A stretch of DNA of 64,000 nucleotides from Apophysomyces variabilis (Eukaryota > Mucoromycota > Mucoromycetes > Mucorales > Mucoraceae), in contig MZZL01000403.1 in the NCBI GenBank assembly GCA_002749535.1, positions 582,209 through 646,208 of the forward strand, read 5' to 3'. The position numbers were made by a program, and so were the translations under genes. Positions 1 to 12,231 of the stretch are shown here, one piece after another. Position 1 is the stretch's first letter. Every line of letters starts with the position of its first letter. The notes under the pieces are model-generated. The model was not told the DNA's origin. It did not search any database and saw nothing but the letters and a program-made list of their open reading frames with translations.

Positions 1-523
1 ACGACGCTAGAAATGTGAAGTTCTTCCACATTCAGACCCTTGGCTTCGGCGTTGCTCTCGGCGTTCTTCAGCAAGTCGGTAACGAACTTGACGGACTTGA
101 CGGGCCAGCGGGCCTGAGTAGTACCGAATTCCTTGGCCTGAGCGGTACGGCCAACACCACCGTTGAAACGCCGGAAAGGAATGGCTTGCTTATGCTCGGT
201 GACGTTGTTCAAATAAGCATAAGCCTTGCTCAACTTCATGCCCTTGATAGCAGCGGCAACTTCACGGGTGTTCTTAAACTGATCCACAAGGAAATGAACG
301 CATCGGTAAGTGCATCCGAGGGATCCGGTCTTTCCGACTTACATGAACGCGGAGGTAGGCACCCTTAGACTTGGCGGCTAATTAAAGACCTCAGGTTTAA
401 GCATTTTATGGTAACTTTTTTTATTTCAAATCTAGTTTTCTCTTTCTCTCTCTCTTCTTTTGTTTTGTAATGCGTTTGCTTACCCTTAGCGGGATTGGCA
501 GGTGTAGTAGCGTATTTGACCAT
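1..523 (-). CDS. RPL17: 60S ribosomal protein L17 (uL22), 5' part, runs off the left edge
   Basis: Structural protein of the large ribosomal subunit lining the polypeptide exit tunnel. The model is complement(join(<1..278,343..377,484..523)). The start ATG at 521-523 opens [13 protein letters not shown]. Exon 1 (40 nt) and exon 2 (35 nt) join in frame to an exon containing [40 protein letters not shown] and [11 protein letters not shown]. These match eukaryotic L17 throughout. About 130 residues are visible and the C-terminal end lies outside the window. Two short introns in the first 25 codons are typical of fungal ribosomal protein genes. Identity is certain and splice sites are very likely. 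Confidence 0.95.
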
Positions 524-1830
524 GCTTGCTCAAGTCTAACCATCATGTTCCAAAAAGAAAAAAAGGTGGCGTATCGTGAGTGCTTCGCTTCTTTGTCTTT
601 TTCGTCCGTTCAATCCATCAATAAGTCTGTTCATCCATCTATCTATTTTTCGCTCTCTATATCGCTTCTAACCTTGGATGATACGCACTTACGAAGAGAG
701 AAGGAACTTCTTATTCTTGGTCCTGATGTGGATGCTTCACTATGCCCGTATTCATTTCAAATCCCGACCGGACCTGGAATTTACTGGTTCTTGCAAGGTA
801 ATTTGCGTCAGCCAAAAAGTACTTTTGCGCCAGCGGATATGATACCTTAACGTTCATTCCTATGCTAAGTCTAATTGCCTCCACTCCAACTCCAGATGTG
901 GTACAATCCCCCAAAACTGCGCTTTATTCGTAGAAAAAATAATATAAAATGAAAAACTCCTTCATCCATCTCAACTCATATCTTGAAAGACGCACTACAA
1001 TCGATTTTTTTTTGGGGGGAGGGAAGATGTCAGAAGAAACGATGGAAGAAGCAGGGTTGGGTGTGAGCCATATCTTTCGTCTTCTCTTCGGCAACCTTCG
1101 CCTTTGCGCCAACTAGAAAGAAGAATGCCCAATGTAAGTAGTCCAAATCTTGCCAAGTTCTAAGATAAACATGAGAATAAACTGGTATGCTCTTATTGGG
1201 TTATGGTGCATTCAAGTAAGCGGCACTATAAGAAAAGAAAGATGGTTGGGTGATAAAGCAAAACTAGTCATGTCTACTAACTAGTGTACGAAATCTATAT
1301 GTTTGGTTGGAGGATTTCTCTACTTCCTTTGAACTTCCGAACCTACTTTTTCCTGACTCATATGCTTTAAAATATATTTCCAACATTTTGTTTTAATAGT
1401 GGTAGGTCTTGCTGATCATTCCAGACTCTTCAGTGAATGTATTGGCTGTAATTATCATTCAGATTTGGTTAACACATTAACATTCTATTCTATCTATGTG
1501 CTACTGAGGCACCGGTGGACACAGAATAGCAGAGTGAAAAAAACACTTATCATCACCAATCGTTCAGATTTTACAAAATATGTTAGTAACCATCCCAACC
1601 GGCGCATTATCCGCGCCCTATCATATATATCCTAGTAGAGCAATTATTTATCACATAGAAGAATTAATCAGAGTTTCGCTTATTCCTTGGCGTTTCTTAC
1701 TTTTTTATACACAGAAGGCTCTTTTTCTCTTTCCTTCCCATCGCCCGTTTCTTTTACAGTCTACCTCCTCTTTATGCTCCCAAAAATTTTAGTAGCAAAA
1801 CTGCGGTAATATGCCACAGCCTGTCGAAAC
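524..1830. other. Intergenic region, possible decayed transposase fragment
   Basis: No convincing gene. A minus-strand frame at 711-914 contains YFLADANY, which weakly recalls the second catalytic block of PIF/Harbinger-type (DDE_4) transposases, but it is only 67 codons and has no partner exon I can recognise. The part next to 1700-1800 is pyrimidine-rich and precedes the Fanzor reading frame. The left end of the Fanzor-carrying element must lie somewhere here but I could not locate it. Confidence 0.3.
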
Positions 1831-4642
1831 ATGTGGAATGGCGCCACGGTTCCCTACATTACCCAACGACTCATACTGTTGCTATTACGATTCGCTCTGG
1901 CTCCCGAAAGGGAAAGACAAAACTACAACTTGCGAAAGCGGAAGCAGGAAAGAAAAGACAAACATGAAAAGTATGTATACTCTTTCCTTACGTGTCATGT
2001 AGATCTAACTAGGATATAATAATCTAGGTGCGAGAATATATCGTCAGTTGCAACTCTTGACTGGCGCATAAAGTATCAAAGTCGCGGCCTAAGAAAGCTC
2101 GAAAACCGGGTATCTGCGGACGATCCACGGGTACAGAACCTGTCCGCCATTATCGCTACCCTAAAATCGACCAGATCAAACTTACTTGCACAAAAGAGCA
2201 ATCAAAAGGAACTAGCAAGTAACCCATCTAGGGAAAGAGAAGATGACGAAATGGACAAGGTCCAGTTGAACGATGAAGATGCAGAATGGGAAAGGAACGG
2301 AGAAGAACACGAAGAAGACGAAGAATATCAGAAAGGTACGAAAAATGACGAAAAGGAAGCAGAGGAGGAAGAGGAAGTGCCACCATCCCGGAGCCATCAA
2401 GCAGGTGAAAAGCGCCCTATTCTAGCATCGACATCTTCAGAGCCGAATTCAAAAAAGAGGAAAATAACCCAAGAAACGAGCCACTCCAGACTTCAAAGGT
2501 TAACAACTCTAACAAAACGGCTATTAGCATTGGAAGTTGTCTCGGTAGACAACATCACAGTGAGGAAGCTACAAAAGGAATTTAGCACTGCCAAGTTGAA
2601 CCTGAAAGAAGCCGAGGCAGTCATAGACGTGTATAGCTTCATCAAGCCTTTTTTCCTTTGTCCTACTGGCGGGCTTGCTGTTGATCGACACCCATTGCTG
2701 AATGCCCCTTTGGTGCTACTCGCAAATGTAGTCTTTACGATAACTGATAACAAAAAATTTACGCTTCTATTTGCCCCGCTGTTCGACCGTCGGCCATATA
2801 TTCCCTTGTTTTAAATCCTACCACAACCTTCGAAATATTATGCTGTACAAGAGACGACATGGACGGGTTTGACGTCGTTGGCCCAAATGGCAAAACAATG
2901 ACAAGCTGCCCCGATGCCACCCATAATCCTAAATACATTCTCGGTGCCTTTTTTGACTTCGAGCGAATAGATCGCATATGCCACAAACATGGTCTGAAAT
3001 TTGACAATGTCCTAAAAATTTCATCATATGGTTCTACGAGCATACAAGGGACTGTGTTGGAAAGCAGAAAAGTTGCAAGATCCCGGATACGAGAAACGCA
3101 AAAAGAAGCATGCACGGCCTTCAGCAACGATTTTGCGAAAGGCTCAAGAAAGCGATACCGTTACAGCCATCGGCAAGCATTTCGTTAAACCACAGTAAAA
3201 GTCAAGCAATTGGGAAAATAGCCTTAGAGATAGGACGGAAGCTATATGTTTATTGACGGAAGAAATCAACGCTATCAAAGACGGTCGATCCAACACGTCG
3301 AATGCAGAAGATCTCATAGATACTATTGCCGTCAGGAATGGTTTGAAAAACGAAAGGAAACAAGAAAACAAAAAACTGCTTCTTGAACGCAAAAATTGCA
3401 GAATTTCCGACACGACAAGTATCTCGCAGTCCAGGTAAAACGCCTACTGGCACAAACCTTGCTAAGTAAGCGTCTCCCTTTTACAGGTCATCGTTGACGA
3501 AGAGATCGAAAAGAGCAACCAAAAATTAAGCAAAGGACGCAAAAGAAAACGGAAAACGAAGGACAAAGACCTGACGAAAATTACAGCGAATAGTTTCAAA
3601 TGTGAAGATGACGTTTTAAAAATGGATATCAGAGGAATGACCGAAGATCCAAGTACAGGAATCACGTTTTGCGGCACCGATTACGGTGTTATCACAACGT
3701 CGGAATCGGTTTCTTTGCCAATTGAACGTTTTGCCTACCATCTGAAGCTTGATAACCGATTCAGTGCACTTGAGACTCAGGATGACGACACCGACGATGA
3801 CTTGGCGTCAGATTTCCAAAAGATAGCAAAGACCTTCAAAATCACTGCGAAACAGATTGATGACCTTTCCTTTACAAGACGCGTCAGAAGACAAAGGGAG
3901 TATAGGAAAAGGGTAAGAGCCGTATTTCATGTGGAGCTACGCTGCAATGACAACTCTTTCTGCATCGCAGGCGACCGAAGAGGGAAAGAAGGTAAAAGCT
4001 GTCGAAAAGAAATTTGTCAAAGAGCAATGTCGGAAATGCAGTTGACATCGACAGTTTGCACAATTATCGCAAGGTAGTATTTTACGGTTCTACTGAACTA
4101 AGCAACTAGCTTAGGTCTGATTATAGATTGCGATAGATAACAGAGATACATTGAGGAAATTTTATTCGGAGAAGAAATCAATAAAGAAGTCAAAACGCAC
4201 TCAAGATATATACGCGCAGAAAGCATACGCTATCGTTGCTTCGAATGAACGCAATTTCCTGAATGGTTCGGGAAAGAAGACCGATATCTTACTTATGATG
4301 ACTGGCTCGGCCGGAACAGGAGTGTGCTCCCCTATCCGAGGGCATTACCGGCGTGGTGGGAAGAAATTGAGAGAGCAACATTTACAACAAACATCGGTGG
4401 GGATGACAAACGAATTCCGTTCTTCTCAACTGTGTCCTTTCTGCTACCAAGATCTCTCCCACCCGAACAAGAAAAAAGATGGCGATATCAAGAAAAACTT
4501 TGGCACAGTTATTTGCACAAATTCCGAATGCATTAGTGTGAAGAAAGGGCATGACTCACGTGGCCGGGACCAAAATGCTGCCCTGAACATTGCTCTCGCC
4601 AAGACGAGTGCCCTTTTCTCAAAACACCACAAACCATTCTAG
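1831..4642 (+). CDS. Fanzor (eukaryotic TnpB-like RNA-guided nuclease), divergent copy, integrity uncertain
   Basis: Reads as a multi-exon TnpB/Fanzor-family protein. Exon 1 (1831-1970, starts MWNGATVPYITQRL) joins in frame to an exon from 2028, which is rich in acidic and basic residues. A frame change near 2780 is needed to continue into 2859-3188 (DFERIDRICHKHGLKFDN). The frame at about 3487-4074 holds the RuvC-I block with GTDYGVITT. The last block (about 4151-4642) holds the rest of the RuvC fold: TNEF (catalytic Glu) just before a zinc ribbon (CPFC then CTNSEC), then GRDQNAALNIA (RuvC-III Asp). All three acidic positions are therefore present. I found no AG to splice around the 2780 shift, so a 1-nt indel is likely and this copy may be decaying. 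The segment 3189-3486 is unresolved. Proteins of this family cut DNA guided by an omega RNA encoded next to their 3' end. Confidence 0.72.
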
Positions 4643-4710
4643 GAGTTCAACCCAAAAAAAGCCAGTAAATACTTGCTGGATAATAATTTGTTAGCTTCGC
4701 TTATGTCCAT

Positions 4711-4995
4711 CCCGGAGGGGTGCGGCGTGGGTGCCCGCGCTTAGCAGCGGGATACCTTCGGGGTAAGTAAAAAGACAGCAATGTACCCTTCCGGTTTGCT
4801 AACCATGAATTATATTTCTCGCTACTCGAATGAATTGTGGCCCACTGAAGTACCAGATTCATGTAAGCAAAGTATACTTTCCGCATAACAGATTTGGTTA
4901 ATGACATAAAATTAGTTTACTTTTATCGTAAATTTGGTGCTTTCATGGGCGCAGAATTTGTTTTGCAGTAGCGCAAAATATGACTCAATAATCAG
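4711..4995 (+). ncRNA. Candidate omega RNA scaffold and right end of the Fanzor element
   Basis: Starts about 70 bp past the Fanzor stop codon. It contains two adjacent hairpins: CCCGC (4734-4738) with GCGGG (4747-4751), and TACC (4753-4756) with GGTA (4762-4765) around a TTCG turn. The same pair of hairpins, preceded by GTGCGGCGT, recurs near the right ends of two elements at 18.9 and 27.4 kb. The first stem there is CCCGT/ACGGG, a compensatory C-G to T-A change that supports an RNA structure. Similarity between the copies continues to a right terminus CAG followed by TA (993-997 of the 4 kb line, i.e. 4993-4997). In known TnpB and Fanzor systems the guide RNA scaffold sits exactly here. Transcription is inferred. 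Confidence 0.55.
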
Positions 4996-5005
4996 TACAT
5001 ACACA

Positions 5006-5921
5006 CTAGTCCTTCTGCACTCGCTTCGCTCCTTCCGTTACAGCCGCGTGCGGCTGCAGGGAATGAATTTGCGGCGACTTCTAGCATATGTTTACGTTAA
5101 CGTAAGATATTGCCAAAAATGAAGTCCTCATTCTAATAAAGATACACCAATTAAGATAAATAGTCTAAAACGCGAAAACGATCAGGAGACATAAGAACGT
5201 AAATAAGCCAGTATCTCTTGTGGGCAACAATTTCAGATAGGCAAAAGAAGAGCAGAATGAATGTTTGAAGCCTAAGTACCTGCCTTGTATAACATAGCTT
5301 CTGAAACTTGGTCTTTACGTTAAAAAATTACAGAGCGAAGGACAAAGTTAGCATAGGAATGGTTACTTCTGTTGGCAATAGAATATGTAAGAAACAGAGA
5401 CAAATTGGCAGTGTTCACTGAAGGTACATGTCTCTAGGAACAAAGCAATAGTCCTCCATATAAAGATCCTATCATTGAGCATTTTTATCGTATATAAAAC
5501 GGATGGAGGTCAATTAGACAATATATTAAACTACTCATTGCACTTTTGCAAAGCGCTTGACCCTTCTCATTACTGCTGAAGTTCTTACACAATGCCTATT
5601 TAACTGTCCTTCGTAATATCTTCTACCCACCTATTGCAGCTCAACTCTCTTGACCCGCACATCAAGATTGCATACACATACCAAATTGCTACTGAGAACA
5701 ACACGACCCTTTGGCCTTCTTGGAAAGCGTCAGACAATATCTCTAACGGATCTATTCCTCTACTTCATTGCTGGATGTATTCTTTTCTCCTAAATAAAGA
5801 CTTCTATATATCAACTGGATAGTACTACGGTCGAACCAGCTTGCAAGAAACTGGATGTAATACCGGCAAAACGTTTTTGCGCGAAAAAATTACTCGAAAA
5901 TACAGTATACTAATAGAGAGA
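5006..5921 (-). mobile_element. 0.92-kb repeat, left copy of an inverted pair; Helitron-like ends
   Basis: Inverted copy of 15904-16872, with small indels between the two. Read on the minus strand it begins TCTCTCTATTAG and ends CTAG followed by T, with a GC-rich palindrome (CAGCCGCACGCGGCTG) upstream of that end. Helitrons begin TC, end CTRR after a hairpin, and insert between A and T. Here the base before TC is A and the base after CTAG is T, as expected. The hairpin is about 34 nt from the end, further than the usual 10-12, so the class is not certain. A palindrome TTACGTTAACGTAA lies inside. There is no coding capacity. Confidence 0.5.
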
Positions 5922-6804
5922 TAAGAGACTGACTCAATGATTTATTGCTCATTTCGTGTTAATCAATGTTTTGTATTGTCTCAGTGCAATAAATGAGCAG
6001 AGGTTACTTACTGAATAATGCTTAGCATCGGATTTGGCCACGTTAAACTGATCATTTTCGGCGCATGCATATGCGCAGCGATATCGGCTTTATCAAATAC
6101 GAAGATTTTTGGAATGCAAAGTGTAACTTTTTACTCCTCGGTGTTACATGTCGCATTGTTATTCTATTGCTCCACATTTTGATAGATCTGTACCACGTTT
6201 TATACCCTTGTTTATGCATATTTTAGACATTGAGATGAAATAATCAGTAGCACCGATAATGCAATTTTACCTATTTTTAATGCACCTGCGCATTGTAATT
6301 GTTGCACTGTTTGTTCATGCAACTGAATGTTCGTAACCTCTGAGTAACCATGAGACCTGGCAATTTGACTGACAGTAGGCAGGGACGCTGGCGGAATTAA
6401 TATCTCTATAGAAGGGTATTTTCGGAGGGTATGGTCGCTGTCGAAAATGCCACACATGATAGCGATAAGCCAAAGACAGACAAGACTAACTTATCTAATC
6501 TTTCTGTGTCCTCCAAAGTTATATTCTTGCTGTTGTATATTACCTTTATCTATCTTTACGGTTATAGCTATGTGTAATATACTGGGCGGTTTCTGGTATC
6601 CTTCCCTTTTCTTACACTTGTCGACAGATAAACCTACCGTAGGCGGAGCCTGGATCAAATCCAATAGTACTGTAGCTTAAAAAACATTTTTTTTTCTCGG
6701 TTCGTAATCCAAACTTCTGCCTTTTCGCCTTCCTTTTCCCTCTTCCTTCTCCCCTTTTGGGAGTTCAAAACCAAATTACATAATATACGTATTAGCATAA
6801 AACA
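5922..6804. other. Intergenic region upstream of the purine permease
   Basis: No gene seen. AT-rich with pyrimidine-rich tracts at 6690-6770 just before the permease start, as expected of a fungal promoter and 5' leader. Confidence 0.5.
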
Positions 6805-8877
6805 ATGAGGTGGACTGAAAAATTGAACGACGCTGTGGCACGTTCCTTCATTGGAAAGTTTTTTCAGCTGGATGGATCGGGTGCAAGACGAGAACGTAAA
6901 GGAACCCGGTTCACAACTGAAATTCGTGCAGGCCTTACTATCTTCTTTGCCATGGTATATAAAAGATAATAGCGAGATTGAAGAATTTGTTTACTTATGA
7001 CCTAATAGGCTTATATTATTTCCGTTAATTCCTCTATTATCAGTGCCAGCGGTGGGACTTGTGTTTGCAACGGTGTGCCCGAAGATCCGACCTGTGACAA
7101 TGATCCAGAGTACATGAATTGTGTGTATGAAGTCAAGTTAGACTTAATCATGGGCACAACCTTGGCTGCGATGATCGCCAGTTTTCTCATTGGTGTGTTC
7201 GCTAATCTCCCACTTGGCATGGCACCAGGGTAAAACAAACCGCGACTGCAGGGTATTCCCGAAAATTGATCGTTTCCCCTTTTTTCCTTCTCTTTTTTTT
7301 TATGTATCGCTTAGCATGGGACTGAACGCTTATTTCACTTACACTGTTGTGGGTTATCATGGATCCGGCAAAGTTTCCTATGAAACCGCCTTGGCTGCTG
7401 TATTTATCGAAGGTCTTATTTTCTTGGTGCTCTCTATCTTCGGCGTCCGCCAATGGCTTGCTCGTATAATTCCTATGAGTATAAAAGTGGCCATGGGTTG
7501 CGGTATTGGTCTGTATCTGTGCTTTATCGGTCTTCAATCTTCTGCTGGTATTGGTCTAGTGTCATTGGATTATTCTACCTTGGTCACATTAGGTAAATAT
7601 GGTTCCGGCTTGTTTCTTCCCTATGCGCTTGTAATTTGCTGAGAGTTTGTATCTCTAGGTGGTTGTCCGGCTGAAGCTAAAGATGTTCATGGCGTATGCC
7701 AATGGGGTCATATGGAGTCCGGCACAATGTATATGGGTCTTCTTGGCTTGATAATTATGGCCATTTTATTGATGTACCGTGTCCGTGGCGCTATTTTAAT
7801 ATCGATCGTTTTCATCGCCATCACCTCGTGGCCACGCATGAACAAGGTGACCTATTTCCCTTACACCGATCAAGGCAACACTATGTTTGACTACTTCAAG
7901 AAAGTGGTTACTGTGCATCAGATGAAGCAGTAAGCTAGTCTATCTTTTTCTCGTTTTTGACCAACTAATCCTTTTCGTGTGACTAGTACGCTTGGGAAAT
8001 TCGACTTCAACTTTAATAGCAAAGACATTTGGATCGCGTTGGTCACTTTCTTGGTAAGAGAGGCCTTAGCAAACGATACCTTTCAGCTCAATGGATGCTA
8101 TTTTAGTATGTCGATATTCTGGATACAACGGGTACTATGTACTCTATGGCCCGATACGGAGGCTTCACTGACAAAGCTGGCGATTTTGAACATTCCACTT
8201 ACGCTTTCATGACCGATGCTATCTGTATTACTATCGGATCTTGTTTTGGTAGCTCTCCTTGCACGGCTTTCGTCGAATCAGGTGCAGGCATTGCCGAGGG
8301 TGGCCGCACAGGTATCACTGCTATCACCGTAGCCTTTGGCTTCTTTGTGTCCATTTTCTTTTCGCCGATTTTTGCAAGTTTCCCTCCATGGTCTACTGGT
8401 CCAGCTCTGATCATTGTAGGATCGATGATGACATCCAGTATTCGTAATATTAACTGGGATTATCCTGGTGATGCCATCCCTGCATTTATTACCCTTGCCG
8501 TCATGCCATTTACTTATTCCATCGCTTATGGTGTTATTGGTGGTATCATCAGTTATATCATTATCAACGGATTCGTATATACTGTTGACAGACTCTCGGG
8601 AGGTAGAATCCAACCCGATTATTCCATGCGAGAGGATTGGTGGTCAGCTGTGCTGGGTCGATCCTTTGTACCGTTGTGGATGCGATTTTTAGCTGCCAAG
8701 GCCCGCGGAAGAGACTTTGATTGGCACCAGGACGAATATGACTTCGACACACCTTCTCGCAGCGAGCAGGCAGAGGTGGTTATTCCAACGTGCGATTCAG
8801 AGATGTTGGATTCAACTAATGCCCTGAATATGCATAATAACCATAGCAGTCATTCGGTAGAAAAGACCGAGCTGTAG
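6805..8877 (+). CDS. azgA: Adenine/guanine/hypoxanthine permease, AzgA family
   Basis: Proton-coupled purine uptake carrier of the plasma membrane. The model is join(6805..6954,7009..7229,7315..7592,7659..7929,7987..8053,8107..8877), 585 residues, all junctions in frame. Family landmarks are the opening [49 protein letters not shown], and [20 protein letters not shown], the substrate-site region of AzgA-type NCS2 carriers. About 12 hydrophobic spans are visible and the hydrophilic tail is short. The length equals that of Aspergillus AzgA. The ATG at 6805 is the first that fits the conserved N-terminus. The gene lies between the two inverted 0.9-kb repeats and is convergent with the RhoGAP gene. 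Introns are 53-86 nt. Confidence 0.95.
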
Positions 8878-9276
8878 ATAACCAAAGAATGAACGACAAT
8901 ACTTTTAATTGTGCGTAAAAGCATGCAATATTTGTCAGATAAACTTTAGATTACAAGCTTTGAGAATAGATATGATGTCCGCTAACTTATAGGGTAGATT
9001 AAATGAAGCAATGGATATTTGCAACTAGACCGAGCATGAATTGCATGTTGCTAGCAGGATTATCATACAGATAATCCGAAAAGAGATATATTCTTACAGC
9101 AAGTGTCACTTTAGAAGGGAGCTTTTGTCTTCCTCTCTTTCACAAGTGTGCAAGCTCAGTTAGAATGATTTTGTAACCCACGATTCATATCACAAAATCT
9201 TATTTATCTTTTCTGGGAAGAAATGGGTAAGATATACGGTTGAACGGAAATATTACATTATAATACAAAGTAAGCA
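8878..9276. other. Convergent intergenic gap
   Basis: The gap of about 400 bp between the 3' ends of the permease and RhoGAP genes is AT-rich. It holds the two polyadenylation regions and nothing else recognisable. Confidence 0.5.
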
Positions 9277-12231
9277 TTAAGATATATTAACGTGTCTAGC
9301 AGGCGTAGCATCTAGTTTTCGCTTTGATGCAGCTGATTTTCCGGTAGTTGAGGATCGATGTAATGAGGTTACATGATTATCAATAGATACTCCGGTCTCT
9401 GCGGCTTGAGGAAGCCAACCGAATGAAGCTACAGTGGCACCAGCCGTAGTGATAGAGTCCTGTTGGATATCGTCTGCCTCGATAGGCGAATCGGACAGAA
9501 TTCTTTTTGTGTCTTGTTCCACGTAGACACTGCTGTTTTGGGACTGAGAAACACGCGTATCTACTTTTAAGCCTCTATCCTGCGAAACTGTTCTGAATTT
9601 CTTTTGTCGGTCTGTTCCGCGCGGTTGTTGTTGGGAAGATGGATTCGGTTCTTTTATGGGCGGGGAGGGATCCGCCGTGGGCAGTTCGGGTGGCGTGTTA
9701 ATTGTTGCCGATGAGGGAGTTTGCGCTGGTGTGCTTTCTTGATTGACCGTTGCAATGCTGGATTGTTCTCCCAAGCTCACCAGTGACTTCTTGGATACAT
9801 CCCGTTCATATTCCGCTGGGGAATCGTCGGAATCGGGCGATGGCAGGTTAAGCTCATCTTCCTGTCCTCGCTCAAAACCATAATCAATCTTGCCAGTAAT
9901 GGCTGAAGCACCGTGCAAGTCCTTTTCAGCAAATAATGTGCGGTGATTCAGGAGAAGGTCCTCCAGAACACAGTCTGCATACCACTCCCCGGGGGATCGC
10001 GCTTGATTGTGATCTTGAAAGATAGCAGGCGTGAATATCAGAGAGAGATTTTTAACTGACATCTTGTTTTTTTCCACAAAGCCTTCTAACCTGGAAAGTA
10101 CTAGCGCTTAGGCGTCATACTATTAATATAGTTATAATCTTACTTTACAAGATGCTCGACAAGAGCCTTCAGGGTATCATAGTTTCCAGTCGGCAACTTA
10201 AGGATACGAGTCAGCAAGTTCATCAGTCGAAGTTCCTTGTCAGTTTCTACCAGTAGCCAATAGTAAGCAAACCAGTGGTGATACATTTTGCCACGCTTAC
10301 GCGAATAAGTCACTCTATCTGCGAGCGTGAAAGGAAAAAGGGGCGTCTCTAATTCACGTAAATAAACCTTGAGGGTAGACGCAATGCTGAAGACGTCTTC
10401 CGGAACATCGTTTTCTCCAAATACAAGCGATTCTTCATCCCGTTCAAAGCTTCGCTTAATCTTCTCTATATTGCTCTGCTTCCCTGAGATTCGGTATATG
10501 CCTTCTTTTTGAAGGCCTCCGAAACGTTCGATAGCCTCGATACATTTGGTAACAATCAATGGTGGAGACCTACCACGCTGTTGCGCATATTCCGACAATG
10601 ACATACCGAAAATAAGATCTATAAAGAAGAAAAAGTTATGTCAGAGGCCTATTGCATGGTTAAGTAACTCAAAGTGAAAGTTACCTTTGCATATACCGAG
10701 CTGATGGTGGATGTAATAAATAGGCACGACTTCTGGGAAATTTTGCGCTTTCAATGCCTCATCAAACACTTTGTGTTCTTCTTCAGGATTTATGGCTGAA
10801 ACGTTCGCTTGCATAAACTGTATGGCCTATTGAAAAAAGAAAGGTTCATTCAGTACAATATCAATCTGTGTCTTACTCATGGTCCGACCTCTTGTGTACG
10901 CTTAATCTGTTTTAATTCGGTGGACAGCATCACGTTTAGCACTTCTTTCATCACACTTGATTTCTCTAGCAGCTGAGACTGTAGGGCACTAAGTGAATAC
11001 TCGTTGGCTGCCTTGTGCTTCTTATTGAGAAGATCAAGGCGTCGTATCACCTTCCGATAGTGCACATCTAAAATACAACAATCTCGCTCAGATTCTTAAA
11101 CTTAATGCGATATACTAGTATCTTACCCGCCTCGTGTGCTTCCACTTTGAGTTTAGCTACCCGAACATTCTGACGACTATGATCGTGATGATGGGTCAGA
11201 TAAGAAAACTTGTTCATAAATCGTTCTATCCTGCGATGCGGCGATTGTGGAATTCCTTCTGCAGGTTTATTATGGATCGAATTGGCCGCCATGGCAAGTG
11301 AGATGGCCGAAGTTCGCTCGTCATCCATACTAAATGTTCCACGATCACTTTCATGTTTAGGCGCTTCTGACATGGTACCAGTAATACTGGTGGATCGATT
11401 AACTTTAGCAACAGGTGTGTTAGGAGAGATAGGCGAGATAACGTTGCCGGTGCTCGACTGATATCGGTCAATCTCTTCCCATTTTTGCGTATATGCTTCT
11501 CGAGCCTATCCATCAATTCATTAACCATCTTTGTAAAACTAAAAGTAAAAACTAACTGAAGGCAACTCCTGTGTCCTTGTTTGAAGGTACTGTGTGCCAA
11601 TGGTCATCATATTCTTTTTGTGTTGTCTTCTCAGCCTGTCTTGTTGTTCCTGTTGGCAATTTAATGCGATAAATTTAAACCCAGTCAATCACGGCCCCGA
11701 GTTTCACTGAATCATGCCGTTACCTTGAGCTGTGTCAGCGTCTTTAATTGTGCCTTCATGGTCTGGATAAACTCAGTACGAGCCGTTTGAAGCGCGTCGC
11801 TCATATGGATATAGTCATTCACCGGTTTTTGTATGCCTTGTGTATGTTTCGTGTCTTTGTCTGGTGCTTTCAGGTCCAAAATGATCCGTGCTAGGTTCTC
11901 CTGGTACCCTTCTTCTAGTTCAATTCTAACCGACGCCATGTTTAGAGTCTATGGACTGCTCATGTTGGTCTTTGTGTTCGCTTACCGCTGCTGCACGTAT
12001 TTAGCCAGCTTGTCTATATCTTTAAGAGAGCTTTTCATAGCACCGTCTATGGTTGCCGAATGAGCGTATACCTGTTTTTCTAGCTCATCGTCTACAGGAA
12101 AGGCCTATCGTACGTTTAAGCGAGCAGCTCTCTCTACACGTTAAAGAGAAATGATAGGACGAAAGGCTTACTGTGGTCATTCTTTGAGTAGGTGATGCTA
12201 CACCTTTACGTGGAGAGTGTTTGCCATGCAT
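9277..12231 (-). CDS. RGD1: F-BAR and RhoGAP domain protein (Rgd1-like)
   Basis: Membrane-binding GTPase-activating protein for Rho-type GTPases. In yeast, Rgd1 acts on Rho3/Rho4 in polarity and cytokinesis. The model is complement(join(9277..10090,10144..10618,10685..10826,10889..11067,11127..11505,11591..11635,11724..11925,11986..12104,12172..12231)), 804 residues, all phases consistent. The N-terminal half is coiled coil of F-BAR type (DDELEKQVY, IELEEGYQENLARIILDL, KEYDDHW, HYRKVIRRLDLLNKKHKAANEY). The RhoGAP domain starts near residue 376 (FGMSLSEYAQQRG), with the arginine finger in GIYRISG at about R418 and NKMSVKNLSLIFTPA further on. The C-terminal 200 residues are low-complexity and Ser/Pro-rich. 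Exon 4 is only 45 nt. Domain order and size fit Rgd1 orthologues. Confidence 0.92.

Noticed and set aside
470..850. A 126-codon plus-strand frame near the left edge
   Set aside because: It overlaps the first exon and promoter of RPL17 on the other strand, and its composition is low complexity.
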